DNA of 42,968 nt from Chlorogloea sp. CCALA 695 (GCF_003003885.1 NZ_PVWN01000038.1:1-42968), one strand, 5' to 3'. Positions 16,340-26,300 are shown, numbered from the stretch's first letter. Numbers and translations are program-made. The notes: generated from the sequence alone by a model not told the origin.

Positions 16340-17479
16340 ATGGCTGACACTACAATTGCCTGCGACCTCGGCTCGTTAAAGAGCAAGTTTTTTTATACGA
16401 TTAAGCAGTTCAAACCAGAACTGATGTTGATAGAGTCGGAAGTAGCAAAGGTTTCTCAGCAAAGTATTGAGGAACATGAGGAGGTAGTCAAGTTAGGTAG
16501 CTTGACACCAGAAAACTTTGCCTGGGTGGAATACAAAGGAGAACATCGAGCAGTGGGGTTCTTAGCAAAAGACCGCTTCAATGCTGACCTAAATCTCCAA
16601 GCACCCAAAGTCCAACTTGCTTTGTACAAGACTTTAGCGGCGATTGGGGCGATCGCGCAAAAGAATGGCATAGCAAATGGAACATCGGTGAGTCTAGGGT
16701 TACTGTTTCCTTATGGAGAGTATCAAGATCACAAGTTGTTTCAAGAGATGATAACTGAAGCGATTGGTAGCTTTCGCTTTCGGGGAGAGGAAAAGAGTTT
16801 TGAGTTAGAGAGGTTAGTGTGCCGCCCTGAAGGGTTTGGCTTAGTATCACGAGGACGACTTGCGGGGAGTGGTAGTTTAAAGGAGCGGACGATTGTCGTG
16901 ATAGTAGTAGGCTACCGTGATGCCTCAATCTATGTGTGGCAGAGGGGGGCAATTTCCAAAGGAGCAACTAAGAAGTTAGGATTTAACAAGTTGATTAAGG
17001 CAGTGCAGCTATATGCCCCTAATCAACCAGATTCCAGGCTAGCAGCAGCAATATGTAAAGCCGGAGCCAAGATTAGTATCAAGGCACTGGGGCATCTGAG
17101 CCGCTTTCCTGACCCCTCGGACGCAGCTTTAAGAGATAAGGAGATAGCCGAACTACGAAAAGCAATCGCACGAGCCAGGGAGCAGTATTGGTTAGACCTG
17201 TGTGGATGGCTACGCAATCATATTCCAGTGGAACTAGATGAAGTGATAGTAACCGGAGGTACAGCTTACTATTACGAGCGGGAATTTAACGCATTGTTTG
17301 CTAGCCCTGGAGTTAACTGGAGCAGCGAACTAGAAGAACAAGTAAACAATTGCTTTCGCACGAAGGTAGCGGAGAATGGCATGAGTTATCGCTTAACGGA
17401 TAACTATGGCTTTTTCTACTACTTGTGTGGCACTGATAGCAGTTTAGAACGGACGAGAACTCATGTACGAGCAAGTTGA
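16340..17479 (+). CDS. parM: Actin-like plasmid segregation ATPase (ParM/StbA-like)
   Basis: A 379-residue protein with the actin-fold nucleotide motifs in order: phosphate-1 loop IACDLGSLKSKFFY (about residues 6-19), phosphate-2 loop IVVIVVGYRDASIYVW (about 190-205), and the adenosine motif DEVIVTGGTAYYYE (about 300-313). ParM polymerises with ATP into filaments that push sister plasmids apart once capped by ParR bound to parC. The ACCTTA repeat array lies immediately upstream and a probable adaptor gene overlaps its 3' end by 17 nt, completing a type II partition layout. The family call rests on motifs and context; sequence identity to characterised ParM looks low. Confidence 0.75.
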   Translation: MADTTIACDLGSLKSKFFYTIKQFKPELMLIESEVAKVSQQSIEEHEEVVKLGSLTPENFAWVEYKGEHRAVGFLAKDRFNADLNLQAPKVQLALYKTLAAIGAIAQKNGIANGTSVSLGLLFPYGEYQDHKLFQEMITEAIGSFRFRGEEKSFELERLVCRPEGFGLVSRGRLAGSGSLKERTIVVIVVGYRDASIYVWQRGAISKGATKKLGFNKLIKAVQLYAPNQPDSRLAAAICKAGAKISIKALGHLSRFPDPSDAALRDKEIAELRKAIARAREQYWLDLCGWLRNHIPVELDEVIVTGGTAYYYEREFNALFASPGVNWSSELEEQVNNCFRTKVAENGMSYRLTDNYGFFYYLCGTDSSLERTRTHVRAS

Positions 17480-17990
17480 TTTTCATTTTCGCTATCAAGC
17501 TGGCAACGAGTCGCTGTACGCATTGTTGCTCAGGTATTTACAAGCAAAAAAACATGGTAGTAGGGGTAGTAGGAAGCTGGTTGTAGAGGACTTAGCAGAA
17601 TTTCCTAAAGAGCAAATGGTTCTGTGGGCTTTGTTTGCTTTTTGGCATCCTCTAGCGTGTAAAGCGTTAGGGAGCTTTAACGAAACCCAGTTAAAGCAAA
17701 AAGCTAGAAATGCAATTTATCAGTTGCTACAGCATATTAACTACTTGATTGAGATATTTGATTTAGACCCACAAGAATTTATGTTACAAGTGCCAGGGCA
17801 ACAGCCAAATGGCAAAACAACTCAGGGTCAAGTTCCATCTTCAAGCAGTGTCCAACCAATAAGGGCAACATCCTCATCTGTTACTACTGGAGAGTTGGCA
17901 ATTGGCGCGCCAAACGAAATGTTGACCACTACTCCGGAACTGACACGCAATGAAGACGATGAATTACTTGAGGAAGTATTTAACAGCTAA
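17463..17990 (+). CDS. Probable ParR-like adaptor of the ParM system
   Basis: A 175-residue protein overlapping parM by 17 nt. The N-terminal half is folded: VDFHFRYQAGNESLYALLLR, then a basic turn (KKHGSRGSRK) and EQMVLWALFAFWHPLA, a strand-then-helices pattern compatible with a ribbon-helix-helix ParR. Residues about 120-160 are Ser/Thr/Gln-rich and likely disordered. The C-terminus is acidic (RNEDDELLEEVFNS), as expected for a flexible tail that contacts filaments. No direct family match can be claimed; the call follows from the ParM neighbour. Confidence 0.5.
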   Translation: MYEQVDFHFRYQAGNESLYALLLRYLQAKKHGSRGSRKLVVEDLAEFPKEQMVLWALFAFWHPLACKALGSFNETQLKQKARNAIYQLLQHINYLIEIFDLDPQEFMLQVPGQQPNGKTTQGQVPSSSSVQPIRATSSSVTTGELAIGAPNEMLTTTPELTRNEDDELLEEVFNS

Positions 17991-18114
17991 CCAGCAAATA
18001 GACATTATTATCTCGTTCAGCGCCATGCTCTAGACCTGTGAGTTACAAGGAGATCGAGGACGATGCAACATTTCAGTCAATCTTTAACCAGTGATGATTT
18101 ACAAGGAGAAAATC

Positions 18115-18942
18115 ATGTCCCAAACCTACAAGGCACAACGACAGGTGATTCAAATTGGTGACATTTCCTTAGAAGTTGCCATGCTTCCAGATGGTAGTTA
18201 TGTGTTTAGCCAAACAGAGGTAGCTGCTGTAGTTGATAAAAGCGAAAGTTCTATCCGCAGCTTTCGCCGTTCTAAGCACCTCAAATCGTTACCTGGTATG
18301 GAGTCCCAATTCGCAACTCTAACGATTGAGGGGGTAAACAAACCAATTGCTCCGGTTTCCTTGGAACTAGCAGCTTTGTACTGGCATAAGTGCGCTAGCG
18401 TTGGTAATCAAAAAGCTCAAGCTTTAACAATCGCTTTAGTCAAATATTCACTTTACGATTTTGCTGACGAAGCATTTGGGATTAAACGCAGCAAACAAGA
18501 GCGCTCTGACAATTTAACAGACGATTTATCTTCCACAGGCGTAGCCCGACTAGAAGCAATGTACCAGCACCTATCAACGCCAACCTCCACCCAACAATCT
18601 TTGGAGACTAGCAGCGAACGAGAATTGCAACTGAAGGTTCGTTTAGCCGAAATCGAGCTAGAGCGAGAAAAGTTACAGCACGAGAACGCAGTTAATGGTT
18701 TTCCTATCACAGACCTTAGTAAGGTGGGCGTACCGCCTTGGCGAGTGATTTCGCAGGTGCAAAAAAGCTTGGGATGGTCAGATGCTACCGCTACTTACAA
18801 ACTAATACGTCAACTGGGCTACGGGTTTAGCAGCGCTCACTGGTTTTCTGTACGGATTAAAGGCGGGGTATCAGTGATGTCTTGGACTTCTATAGACGCT
18901 TTATCTGAGGCAGTTGAACAATTCAAGTCGTTCCCAAACTAG
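18115..18942 (+). CDS. Uncharacterised plasmid protein with DNA-binding-like domains
   Basis: 275 residues from ATG 18115, chosen because AGGAGA lies 6 nt upstream; an in-frame ATG at 18091 is weaker. The N-terminal half (VAMLPDGSYVFSQTEVAAVV, then KSESSIRSFRRSKHLKSLPG, and later VSLELAALYWHKCASVGNQK) is reminiscent of phage antirepressor-like proteins. The middle is a coiled coil (RELQLKVRLAEIELEREKLQ). The C-terminal part (VPPWRVISQVQKSLGWSDAT) could be a second DNA-binding unit. It is the first gene of a rightward run that ends with the Mrr-like nuclease. Function unknown. Confidence 0.5.
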   Translation: MSQTYKAQRQVIQIGDISLEVAMLPDGSYVFSQTEVAAVVDKSESSIRSFRRSKHLKSLPGMESQFATLTIEGVNKPIAPVSLELAALYWHKCASVGNQKAQALTIALVKYSLYDFADEAFGIKRSKQERSDNLTDDLSSTGVARLEAMYQHLSTPTSTQQSLETSSERELQLKVRLAEIELEREKLQHENAVNGFPITDLSKVGVPPWRVISQVQKSLGWSDATATYKLIRQLGYGFSSAHWFSVRIKGGVSVMSWTSIDALSEAVEQFKSFPN

Positions 18943-18986
18943 CAACAGCTTTCGGTTCAATAATTTATTTACTTGGAGAAATCACC

Positions 18987-19835
18987 ATGCCTTACAGCAA
19001 ACAGGATTTGCAAAATCTTTACTCGTTGTCCTTTGAAGATGTAGACGCTACTCTCGCTGCTTGTGGACTATCAAAAGAGCAGGATGAGTATGCTGATGAG
19101 CAAATTCAATCAGGATTTGACGTTATTCGTAAATACTTCAACGAAGCACAAGTAGGTGACTTTGCGGCGGCAACAGAAATGTTTAGCCAGCAAAGTCTAT
19201 CCAAAACGAAGAAAACAGGTGGAGGTAAAAAGTCGGGTAACTCCTCAGAGCAAGAATTGGGTGTTACTACAGTAGAGGACAACGATTTAGATATATCCCA
19301 ACTGTTAGCTCAAGCAACTTCCCAATGTGGAACGCGCATTTCTCTAAATGAGGCAAGCAAAATCTTATCAGCCTGCGGTCTACCGGACAAAGAGGAGTAC
19401 ACTGGCACAGAATGCGAAGTCTTTGTAGAAGCCTGCACATTAATTAAACAACAAAGCAAAACCTATGAGGAAGTAGCAGTACATTTTGGCGTAGCCACTG
19501 CGCCAGATGATAGCCTAGAGCGTCAAGAATTGTTGGCAGAAGTCCAAGGGATACAAGGCTCTGTTTCCTCCTTGTCTAGCACTCAAACAGCGCAAGTGAT
19601 GCAGGCGTTACCACAAATGAGTTTAGAGCAGCTAAGAGCAATAAAACTACAGTTCTTGCGCGACCTCAACCGAGAACTGCGGGAGTATGTCGAATCAGGT
19701 CGGATGCAGGCAGAATTTCAAGCTGCTGCCGACACAGTGATTAAAGATCCATTTCTTACATGGTCGCCTGTTAGTGACGCTAAGAATAGACCGCTTAATG
19801 GTGAAGTCTCCCAAAAGTCTTTACCTGGAAATTAG
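18987..19835 (+). CDS. Uncharacterised protein with a repeated helical domain (paralogue of 20112-20672)
   Basis: A 282-residue protein with TTGGAGA upstream of ATG. It has an N-terminal short domain (SFEDVDATLAACGLSKEQDE), a basic linker (KTKKTGGGKKSG), then the domain ISLNEASKILSACGLPDKEE with ACTLIKQQSKTYEEVAVHFG, which resembles a helix-turn-helix. C-terminal helices (LPQMSLEQLRAIKLQFLRDL) follow. The central domain and helices are shared with the gene at 20112-20672. No known family recognised. Confidence 0.55.
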   Translation: MPYSKQDLQNLYSLSFEDVDATLAACGLSKEQDEYADEQIQSGFDVIRKYFNEAQVGDFAAATEMFSQQSLSKTKKTGGGKKSGNSSEQELGVTTVEDNDLDISQLLAQATSQCGTRISLNEASKILSACGLPDKEEYTGTECEVFVEACTLIKQQSKTYEEVAVHFGVATAPDDSLERQELLAEVQGIQGSVSSLSSTQTAQVMQALPQMSLEQLRAIKLQFLRDLNRELREYVESGRMQAEFQAAADTVIKDPFLTWSPVSDAKNRPLNGEVSQKSLPGN

Positions 19836-19857
19836 TTATAAAAGAAGGAAGCCAATC

Positions 19858-20115
19858 ATGTTTTTACCGCCTAATCCTTTGCAGGAAAATGATGACAATA
19901 GAGTAAACGAAGCGACTAAAGGCTTGGGGTCTTTTTCGCGTGAAGAAAGTATGCAATTAGCTTATGCTTCTTTTCCCGGTGCAGGAGTTTTTGTATTTTT
20001 AGATGGTCGGGTATCAACAGTCAACGCTTTTATAGCAAGCTTAGTTACAGCATTAGGGTTTTACTTATTGATTAAAAACGCTAAACAACTTAGCAAAAAA
20101 TTTACCAAAAAATGA
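19858..20115 (+). CDS. Small membrane protein
   Basis: 85 residues from ATG 19858, preceded by AGAAGGAAG. It has a hydrophilic N-terminus (PPNPLQENDDNRVNEATKGL), then hydrophobic segments (GAGVFVFLDG; FIASLVTALGFYLLI) and a basic tail (KQLSKKFTKK). Its stop overlaps the next start by 4 nt (ATGA). It may tether the operon products to the membrane, but that is speculation. Confidence 0.5.
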   Translation: MFLPPNPLQENDDNRVNEATKGLGSFSREESMQLAYASFPGAGVFVFLDGRVSTVNAFIASLVTALGFYLLIKNAKQLSKKFTKK

Positions 20116-20672
20116 CTCAAACCAATGATATATCGACCGAAGTGGGAAAATCCCAGAAATATGTTTTAAATGGCTCCCAGTTATTAACCTTAGCTTGTCA
20201 GCAGTTGGAAACTCAGGTTTCTCTATTTGAAGCTGGGAAAATTCTTTCTGCTTGCGGTCTGTCTGACTTAAATGAATATACGCCTCAACAATGCGATCGC
20301 TTTATCGAGGCGTGTACTCTGATTAAACAACAGGGTAAAACCTACCAAGAAATAGCGATACATTTTGGGGTGGCTTCATCTGATGATGAGTTGATTGAAA
20401 AAGTGCATAACTTACTGGGTCAAGTGTCTTCCACCCAAGCCGACCTAATCCGCACTGCTTTACCTAAGATGGCAGTCGAGCAATTGCAGGAAGTTAAGGC
20501 GTTGTTCTGGCGGATGACTGCCAAAAGGCTAAAGAAGTATGTAGATTCTGGGCAACTAGAAGCAGAGATTCGCACTGCATCCAAGAGCGTCCTGGCGACT
20601 TCTTTGGGAAAATACCTGGGGCTGCTGATGCCGAACAGCAGCCCGAAGAAAGCGAAGAATTTGCCTGGTTGA
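20112..20672 (+). CDS. Uncharacterised protein, paralogue of 18987-19835
   Basis: A 186-residue protein, translationally coupled to the preceding membrane protein (ATGA). It repeats the domain of the 18987 gene: VSLFEAGKILSACGLSDLNE, then EACTLIKQQGKTYQEIAIHF, and the helices LPKMAVEQLQEVKALFWRMT. The KTYQEIAIHFGVAS segment looks like a helix-turn-helix. The two genes are a divergent duplicated pair. Function unknown. Confidence 0.55.
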   Translation: MTQTNDISTEVGKSQKYVLNGSQLLTLACQQLETQVSLFEAGKILSACGLSDLNEYTPQQCDRFIEACTLIKQQGKTYQEIAIHFGVASSDDELIEKVHNLLGQVSSTQADLIRTALPKMAVEQLQEVKALFWRMTAKRLKKYVDSGQLEAEIRTASKSVLATSLGKYLGLLMPNSSPKKAKNLPG

Positions 20673-21058
20673 TTGATGAAACGATTCAACAGCGCATTGC
20701 GGTTATTTCCACGGCAGATCGGCGGCTTATTGACTTGAATAACTACAATTTGCGGGAGCGAACCAAAGCAATCGCTCAAACAAAACACTTGGATGAGGCA
20801 AGAGTAGAGAGGTGGCAAATGTGGCTAAAGTGGACTTTTGGCACTTTGCATCGGGCCTCCAACCGAATTACCTTTTTCTACCTGCTTTGGACTCCGATGG
20901 TGATTTTCTATAGCGCGATCGCATTTATGGGGATGCCAACGGCGGTTCTTTGTCCTAAACCTAATGGTATCTGCCAAAATCTTAGGGTGATGGCAGTGGA
21001 GACTAAAGAGACCGTACTATCACCGCAGATTTTGTGGGATAAAATTACCAAAAAATAG
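20669..21058 (+). CDS. Uncharacterised membrane protein
   Basis: About 129 residues if it starts at TTG 20669, which overlaps the previous stop. The frame is open well upstream (AADAEQQPEESEEFAWLIDE), so the true start may lie earlier inside the preceding gene. A soluble N-terminal part is followed by a hydrophobic helix (ITFFYLLWTPMVIFYSAIAF) and a short exposed tail with two cysteines (AVLCPKPNGICQN). It sits 2 nt before the Mrr-like gene. No family recognised. Confidence 0.45.
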   Translation: MIDETIQQRIAVISTADRRLIDLNNYNLRERTKAIAQTKHLDEARVERWQMWLKWTFGTLHRASNRITFFYLLWTPMVIFYSAIAFMGMPTAVLCPKPNGICQNLRVMAVETKETVLSPQILWDKITKK

Positions 21059-21060
21059 AA

Positions 21061-21771
21061 ATGGAGATTTTTGTTTTCCTAATTGGGCTTGGGTGTTTGG
21101 TCTTAATAGTTTGGGCGATTGCATTGTTTGGCAAATTAGTTGCCGACCGAAAGTATCGCCGACAAAACAGACCACAAAGGCGATCTTCGTCCCCGCCTCC
21201 AGAATCTAAGCAGAAAATAGCATCCGAGGCTCCTCCTTTAGCAGCAGTTCAACCTAGTCAGGTAGTTGCTTTAGTGCAACCGCCAGTTTCAAGTAGGGTT
21301 CGACTTCCCAGTAATAAGCATCAGCAAAACATTCGACGTGCCGAGCGTGTGCTTAAGCGACTGCGCGAAGTCTCAACTGTCGTTCAATTACCGGAAGCGC
21401 TCGGTATCCTGCGTAAAATGAATCCGTATGCCTTCGAGGAATTGTTGTTAACCTGCTGCCACGAACGGGACTGGCAAATCGAGCGCAACTTTAAATATAC
21501 GGGTGACGGTGGTTTGGATGGGCGCGTGACAATTGCTGGGAGACTTTATCTCATTCAGGCAAAGCGCTATCGCGGTTATATTAATCCCAAGCATATCCGC
21601 GACTTCCACCGGGTCATTGAAAGAGATAAAGCTGTGGGAGGGTTTTTTATTCATACGGGAAAGACAGGGGAGATGTCTAAGGAGTTGCTGCGGGAATATC
21701 GAATAAGTTTGCTCAGTGGAGAAAGATTGGTTGATTTTGTGCTAGGGCTAAGGTTAAAAATCCTGGGATAG
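21061..21771 (+). CDS. Membrane-anchored Mrr-like restriction endonuclease
   Basis: A 236-residue protein. It has an N-terminal membrane helix (about residues 3-27, FVFLIGLGCLVLIVWAIALF), a basic Pro/Ser-rich linker, then an Mrr_cat PD-(D/E)xK nuclease fold at about 105-230. Visible catalytic residues are E126/E127 in YAFEELLL, D153 in GDGGLDGRV and the QAK signature Q166-x-K168 in LYLIQAKRY. Mrr nucleases cut modified or foreign DNA. Membrane tethering could place it where DNA enters the cell (inference). It is the last gene of the close-packed run 18115-21771. Confidence 0.8.
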   Translation: MEIFVFLIGLGCLVLIVWAIALFGKLVADRKYRRQNRPQRRSSSPPPESKQKIASEAPPLAAVQPSQVVALVQPPVSSRVRLPSNKHQQNIRRAERVLKRLREVSTVVQLPEALGILRKMNPYAFEELLLTCCHERDWQIERNFKYTGDGGLDGRVTIAGRLYLIQAKRYRGYINPKHIRDFHRVIERDKAVGGFFIHTGKTGEMSKELLREYRISLLSGERLVDFVLGLRLKILG

Positions 21772-21953
21772 TAACTACCGAAGTCGGTAATGCCAAAATA
21801 AAAATATATTGTATCGGTCTTGAAAAGTGACTACTACAGAGACAATTATCTGCGAATTAGACTCAGCCCCAGAGCCGCTATTAGTAGCTGTCCTTGATTT
21901 TATTCAACTACGAAATCTAAGACTATCATTATGATAAATACTAAGATAAAGTT

Positions 21954-22367
21954 ATGGGTTGGGTTAAACCTAAAAGTGTTATGTTGAAAGCTTTTTCTGC
22001 TTCTAGATTCGTTAGAAGGTTGATATTTTCTTGTTCTGCTTTAGTTGTTTTATTACCAATTAGCGCCAATGGTCAACCTTTGCCTGATTCTGCTAGGTTC
22101 AATCAAAATACCAACGTGTTAAGCGATTTTGGCTTAGATAGTGCGGCGGATTTGAAAAATATAGGAAATTCAGTTGAGGCACTTCCAGTAATACGCCGCC
22201 AAGAATCAGATTTCTCGCCTGCTCGTCCTACGCCCTTGCTCAGAATCAACGTGCCTCTGATATCGTGCGATGTTTCCTATCAAGAAAGACAGGAACAACA
22301 AAGACGACACGAAAGCGAAGGCATTGCTATTTACGAGTCAGGCAGCAAATGCCCAGGCGATCCGTAA
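21954..22367 (+). CDS. Exported hypothetical protein
   Basis: A 137-residue protein with a basic N-terminus, a hydrophobic core (RLIFSCSALVVLLPIS) and a cleavage-like site (ANGQ), so probably secreted to the periplasm. The mature part is polar with two cysteines (ISCDVS; SKCPGD) that could form a disulfide. An in-frame ATG at 21981 is an alternative start. No family recognised. Confidence 0.45.
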   Translation: MGWVKPKSVMLKAFSASRFVRRLIFSCSALVVLLPISANGQPLPDSARFNQNTNVLSDFGLDSAADLKNIGNSVEALPVIRRQESDFSPARPTPLLRINVPLISCDVSYQERQEQQRRHESEGIAIYESGSKCPGDP

Positions 22368-22382
22368 TCCAGTAATGCTCGC

Positions 22383-22556
22383 ATGAGCAAAACCAAAATC
22401 CACCACGTTATCGGAATTGACGGCGCTACCCTGATAGTCTTTCACACCCAAGCCCACTGTTGGCAGTTCCGGTTAATTAGCCCCGGTGGATCGGTGTTTG
22501 GGGAGCGCAAAATCTACTACAGTGCTGAAGCTGCGCTCAAGGCGGGGCTGGAGTAG
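22383..22556 (+). CDS. Small hypothetical protein (57 aa)
   Basis: ATG 22383 to TAG 22556: MSKTKIHHVIGIDGATLIVF, then HTQAHCWQFRLISPGGSVFG and an alpha-helical end (YYSAEAALKAGLE). The pattern of a short beta domain with SPGG and a terminal helix looks genuine. It is convergent with the restriction locus. No family name known to me. Confidence 0.45.
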   Translation: MSKTKIHHVIGIDGATLIVFHTQAHCWQFRLISPGGSVFGERKIYYSAEAALKAGLE

Positions 22557-22657
22557 ATTGCTTGGGGGAATTAGAAAATGCGAGAATACCAAAGTAAAAG
22601 TAATTGAATGGCTTATTATTACCATTTTTTGTTTTGCTGTTCGTCACGCTCGTGAAC

Positions 22658-23374
22658 CTAACAAAACCAATTTTCATTGCTTAGTGGTTCCCGATTGAGG
22701 ATATCGCGGCAGCGATGCCATTGCGGTAGATACCTATCCATATAAGTCTTAAAGCGCTTGTTATGATGGCGCTCATGAAGATGTACCAGTTCATGGACTA
22801 TAACGTATTCCAAACATTCGAGCGGTTTTTTAGCTAGTTCCAAATTCAGCCAGATACGTTGCTCGGTAATGTTGCAACTTCCCCATTTTGTTTTCATTTT
22901 TTTAATCCCCCAGTCTTGCACTTCTTTACCAATTGTTAATTGCCAGCGATTTAGCAAGGCTGGAATTTGAACTTTTAGCTGGTTACGATACCATTGGTTC
23001 AATACTAATGCACGATTTAAGGTAGAAGTGCCAGGATTGACAAAAAGCTGGAGAGTGGTGTTGTTAGTGATCGCAATTTCATGACATCCTCGGCGCTCAA
23101 TTACTTCTAGGCGGTAACGCTTGCCGAACAGATAATGACTTTCTCCTGTAACCATTTCCCGCGTCGATTGGCGAGGTTGAGATTGAAAATTGGCTTGTTG
23201 TTTTTTAATCCAACTTAAGCGAGAAATCACCGCCAAGCGCACGTTGTCATCGGATAAAAGCTTAGGTACGGCTACACGGACGTGACCATCGGGGGGATAG
23301 ACAGACAGATGCAGGTTTTTAATAGGCTTCCGTACTACTTGTACGGTAATACCACTAACTAACATTGCTACCAT
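22658..23374 (-). CDS. YgjP-like zinc metallopeptidase (DUF45)
   Basis: A 238-residue protein with the zinc motif HELVHLHERHHNKRF near residue 190 and the family strand WGSCNITEQRIWLN before it. YgjP/DUF45 proteins resemble the catalytic core of WLM/SprT peptidases and are often encoded next to type I restriction genes. Here the start overlaps the hsdR stop (TAATG), so the two are translated together. Its role in the restriction system is not established. Confidence 0.8.
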   Translation of the reverse strand: MVAMLVSGITVQVVRKPIKNLHLSVYPPDGHVRVAVPKLLSDDNVRLAVISRLSWIKKQQANFQSQPRQSTREMVTGESHYLFGKRYRLEVIERRGCHEIAITNNTTLQLFVNPGTSTLNRALVLNQWYRNQLKVQIPALLNRWQLTIGKEVQDWGIKKMKTKWGSCNITEQRIWLNLELAKKPLECLEYVIVHELVHLHERHHNKRFKTYMDRYLPQWHRCRDILNREPLSNENWFC

Positions 23375-26300
23375 TACTGATACTCACGTTGGTTTTTTAC
23401 TAGCTCTAGCACTTCTTCAACGTTAATCTTATATCCTGTAGCGGCTGATCGAATCGCTTTAGCGACTTCTCGCTCTTTGAAGCGATTACCTACCCAACTT
23501 TCTTTTTTAGTTTCACGTACAGCACTATCGATGCGAAGCGTCAAGTTTTCATCTTTGCCCAAGTTGTCGTAGAGAGATTTTTTGGCTGGCGTATCTAGGG
23601 TTGGCGGGTAATTAGTAGTCATAGGTTGCACAACTTGGCGAGAGAGTTGTTTAACTTGCTCTAAATATTCCTGGTAATTAATCGCACTATCGCGGCGTTC
23701 TTGAATTAGATCGTCTAGTAACTGGGATATGCGCTCGTAGTATTTAGGATTGACTGGGTTTTGATCAATGATTGTTTTCCGCAGATTGTTTTCGATTGTT
23801 TCTGCCATTGCTACGGGGTCTTTTTTTAATCCATCTGGTAGCCCGTCCAGCGACTCTAGACCATTTTTGACAATTAATTCTACTAAACCTAGTTCAGTAA
23901 ATTCCGAGACGATCACACTGTCATCGGCGCGAATGTAACTATCAAGCAAGTGACGCATGGCGCTTTCGTAGCGTTTCATATCTAAGTAGTCGCCACTTGC
24001 AACTCTTACCTCGTCGCGGATTTGGGTGTAGTGGGTGACTTCGGCTTTGATAGTGGCGGTTTCTTGGGGACTGTAACCCGCTTCGGTCATTTCGTTAGCT
24101 AGATTGGCATAGGCACGAATTAAGGCGGCGACAGCTTGATACAGGGCAACTCTTTTCGGTTCGTTGGTGGATACATCAGTAGTATCTGCACCACAAAAAT
24201 AGTTAGTGTAATCCCTAGTTGCGCGGGGAACTAGAACGCATTCGCAGAGGGCTTTTACAGTTTCACGGGTTTCATCTAGGCGATCGCTTGCTTTTTCGAG
24301 GCGATCGCTTAATAAGCCTGCTACATCTTGGCTATCATAGCCATTAAGTGCGCCGCTTGTATAGTTACCAATTGCCCCTTCTAAGCACTGAAATAGGTCT
24401 TTATAATCGACAATATAGCCATATTCTTTATCGTCACCATCGAGGCGGTTGACGCGGCAAATTGCTTGAAATAAGCCATGATCCCGCATTTGTTTATCAA
24501 TATAAAGGTAAGTAGCTGAAGGAGCGTCAAAGCCAGTGAGTAGTTTATCTACGACAATTAGCAAACGCATCTGTCCGGGTTCGTCGATAAAGCGCTGTTT
24601 AACTTTTTGCTCAAATTCTTCAACTCGGTACATGGCTTTATCTTCAGATTCGCCGAAGTAATCCGCCAGCATCTTGCGGTAAATGGCGTATTGGTTTAAT
24701 TTTTCTGTGAGTCCTTCGCCGCTATCTTCGCCTTTAATATCGGCGGGGGAAGGTTTGTAGCTTGTTGCGATCGCACATTTGCCTGCTAAATCGGTACGGC
24801 TAAATAACTCGTAGACTTTACACGCTTGGTAGATGCTGGTACAAACTAACATAGCGTTACCGCGTCCATCCATTAGACGCGGCTTGGTATCCATATCGAG
24901 CAAGATATCTTTAACAATTTGCTCTAGGCGCGATTGGCTAGAAAGCACCTTTTGCATTGTTCCCCATTTTTGTTTTAGTTGGGTTTTGGCAATGTCGGAC
25001 AAGCCGCGAGTTTTTGCTTCAAACCACTGGTCAATTTTTTGGGGTGAGGTGAGGTGCTGGTCGATATCACGGGCTTCGTAGCGCAAATCTAGGACTACAC
25101 CATCGGCGACAGCTTCATCAAATTTGTAGGTATGAATGTAACTGCCAAAAATTTCAATACTTTTTTGTTTGTCTTGTTTTAGTAGCGGCGTACCTGTAAA
25201 CCCGATAAATATAGCGTTGGGTAAAATTGCCTTCATGGCATTATGAAGTTTTCCTGATTGGGTGCGGTGACATTCATCTACAAATACAAATAGTTTTCCT
25301 TTGGGAGTAAAGTTACTGGGTAGTTGGGTTTTGAGGTCTTGGATAAATTGGTCAGTGGCAATGTTACCTTCGTTGCTACTGCCGAATTTGTGAACAAGGG
25401 AGCAAAGCAGCCAAGGAGTTGTTTTGTTGAGAGTGACAAGCAAATTTGCGCTGCTAACGGTGCGATAGATGTCTTCTTCTACACCTTTGAAGACTTTTTC
25501 AATTTGTTCATCTAATTCAGTGCGATCGCTAACAATCAAAACTCGTGCATCGGTGACGTTTTCACGAATCCATTTAGCCAGCCACACCATAACTAGGGTT
25601 TTGCCAGAACCTTGAGTATGCCAAATAATACCCCCGTCTTGGCGTTGGATGTACTGTTGGGCGGCTTGAATGCCGAAATATTGGTTATGGCGACAAGTTT
25701 TTTTAGTACCAGAATCAAAGACGATAAAATCGTGGATAATTTCTAAAAATCGGGCTTTATTGCATAGCAAGCTGAGGTGATAATCAAGGGGGCTATCAAA
25801 AGAATTATCTACAGCTTCCTTCCATTGCAGATAGTATCTTTCAGGAGTTTCGATTGTGCCATACCGCAATCCCTGAGTATCGTTACCTGCCATTACCAAT
25901 TGCAGGGTAGTGAAAAAGGGACGAATAAAAGCTTTTTTCTGATTATCAAGGTTTTGGCGGATACCTTCGCCCACCGCAATGCTAGAGCGTTTGAGTTCCA
26001 AAATACCCAAGGCAATACCGTTGACGTAGAGAACAATATCGGGGCGTTTTTTGTTTTCACCTTTGATCGTGACTTCTTGGGCGATCGCAAAGTTGTTATT
26101 TTCAGGATGCTTCCAGTCAATTAGCCAGACAGTTTGATTTTGCTGCCCTGCGCCCTCTTTAACTTTGACTCCGTAGCGCAGGAGACGATAGACAGCTTTA
26201 TTTACATCGTACAGATTTTGACCTTCCCCCAAAGCCGCAGCGCCATCTAGTTCGCGTAGGGATTTGCTGATAAGGATTTGGCTTACACCCTGCTGCTTTA

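Noticed and set aside
16456-17498. Minus-strand ORFs opposite parM
   Set aside because: Low-complexity Ser/Cys/Leu-rich translations antisense to a conserved ATPase; no ribosome sites.
18063-18161. 32-codon leader-like ORF (MQHFSQSLTSDDLQGENHVP...) with AAGGAG upstream
   Set aside because: It overlaps the start of the next gene. Its ribosome site is part of a duplicated TTACAAGGAGA, so it may be a by-product of that duplication. No attenuator structure was seen.
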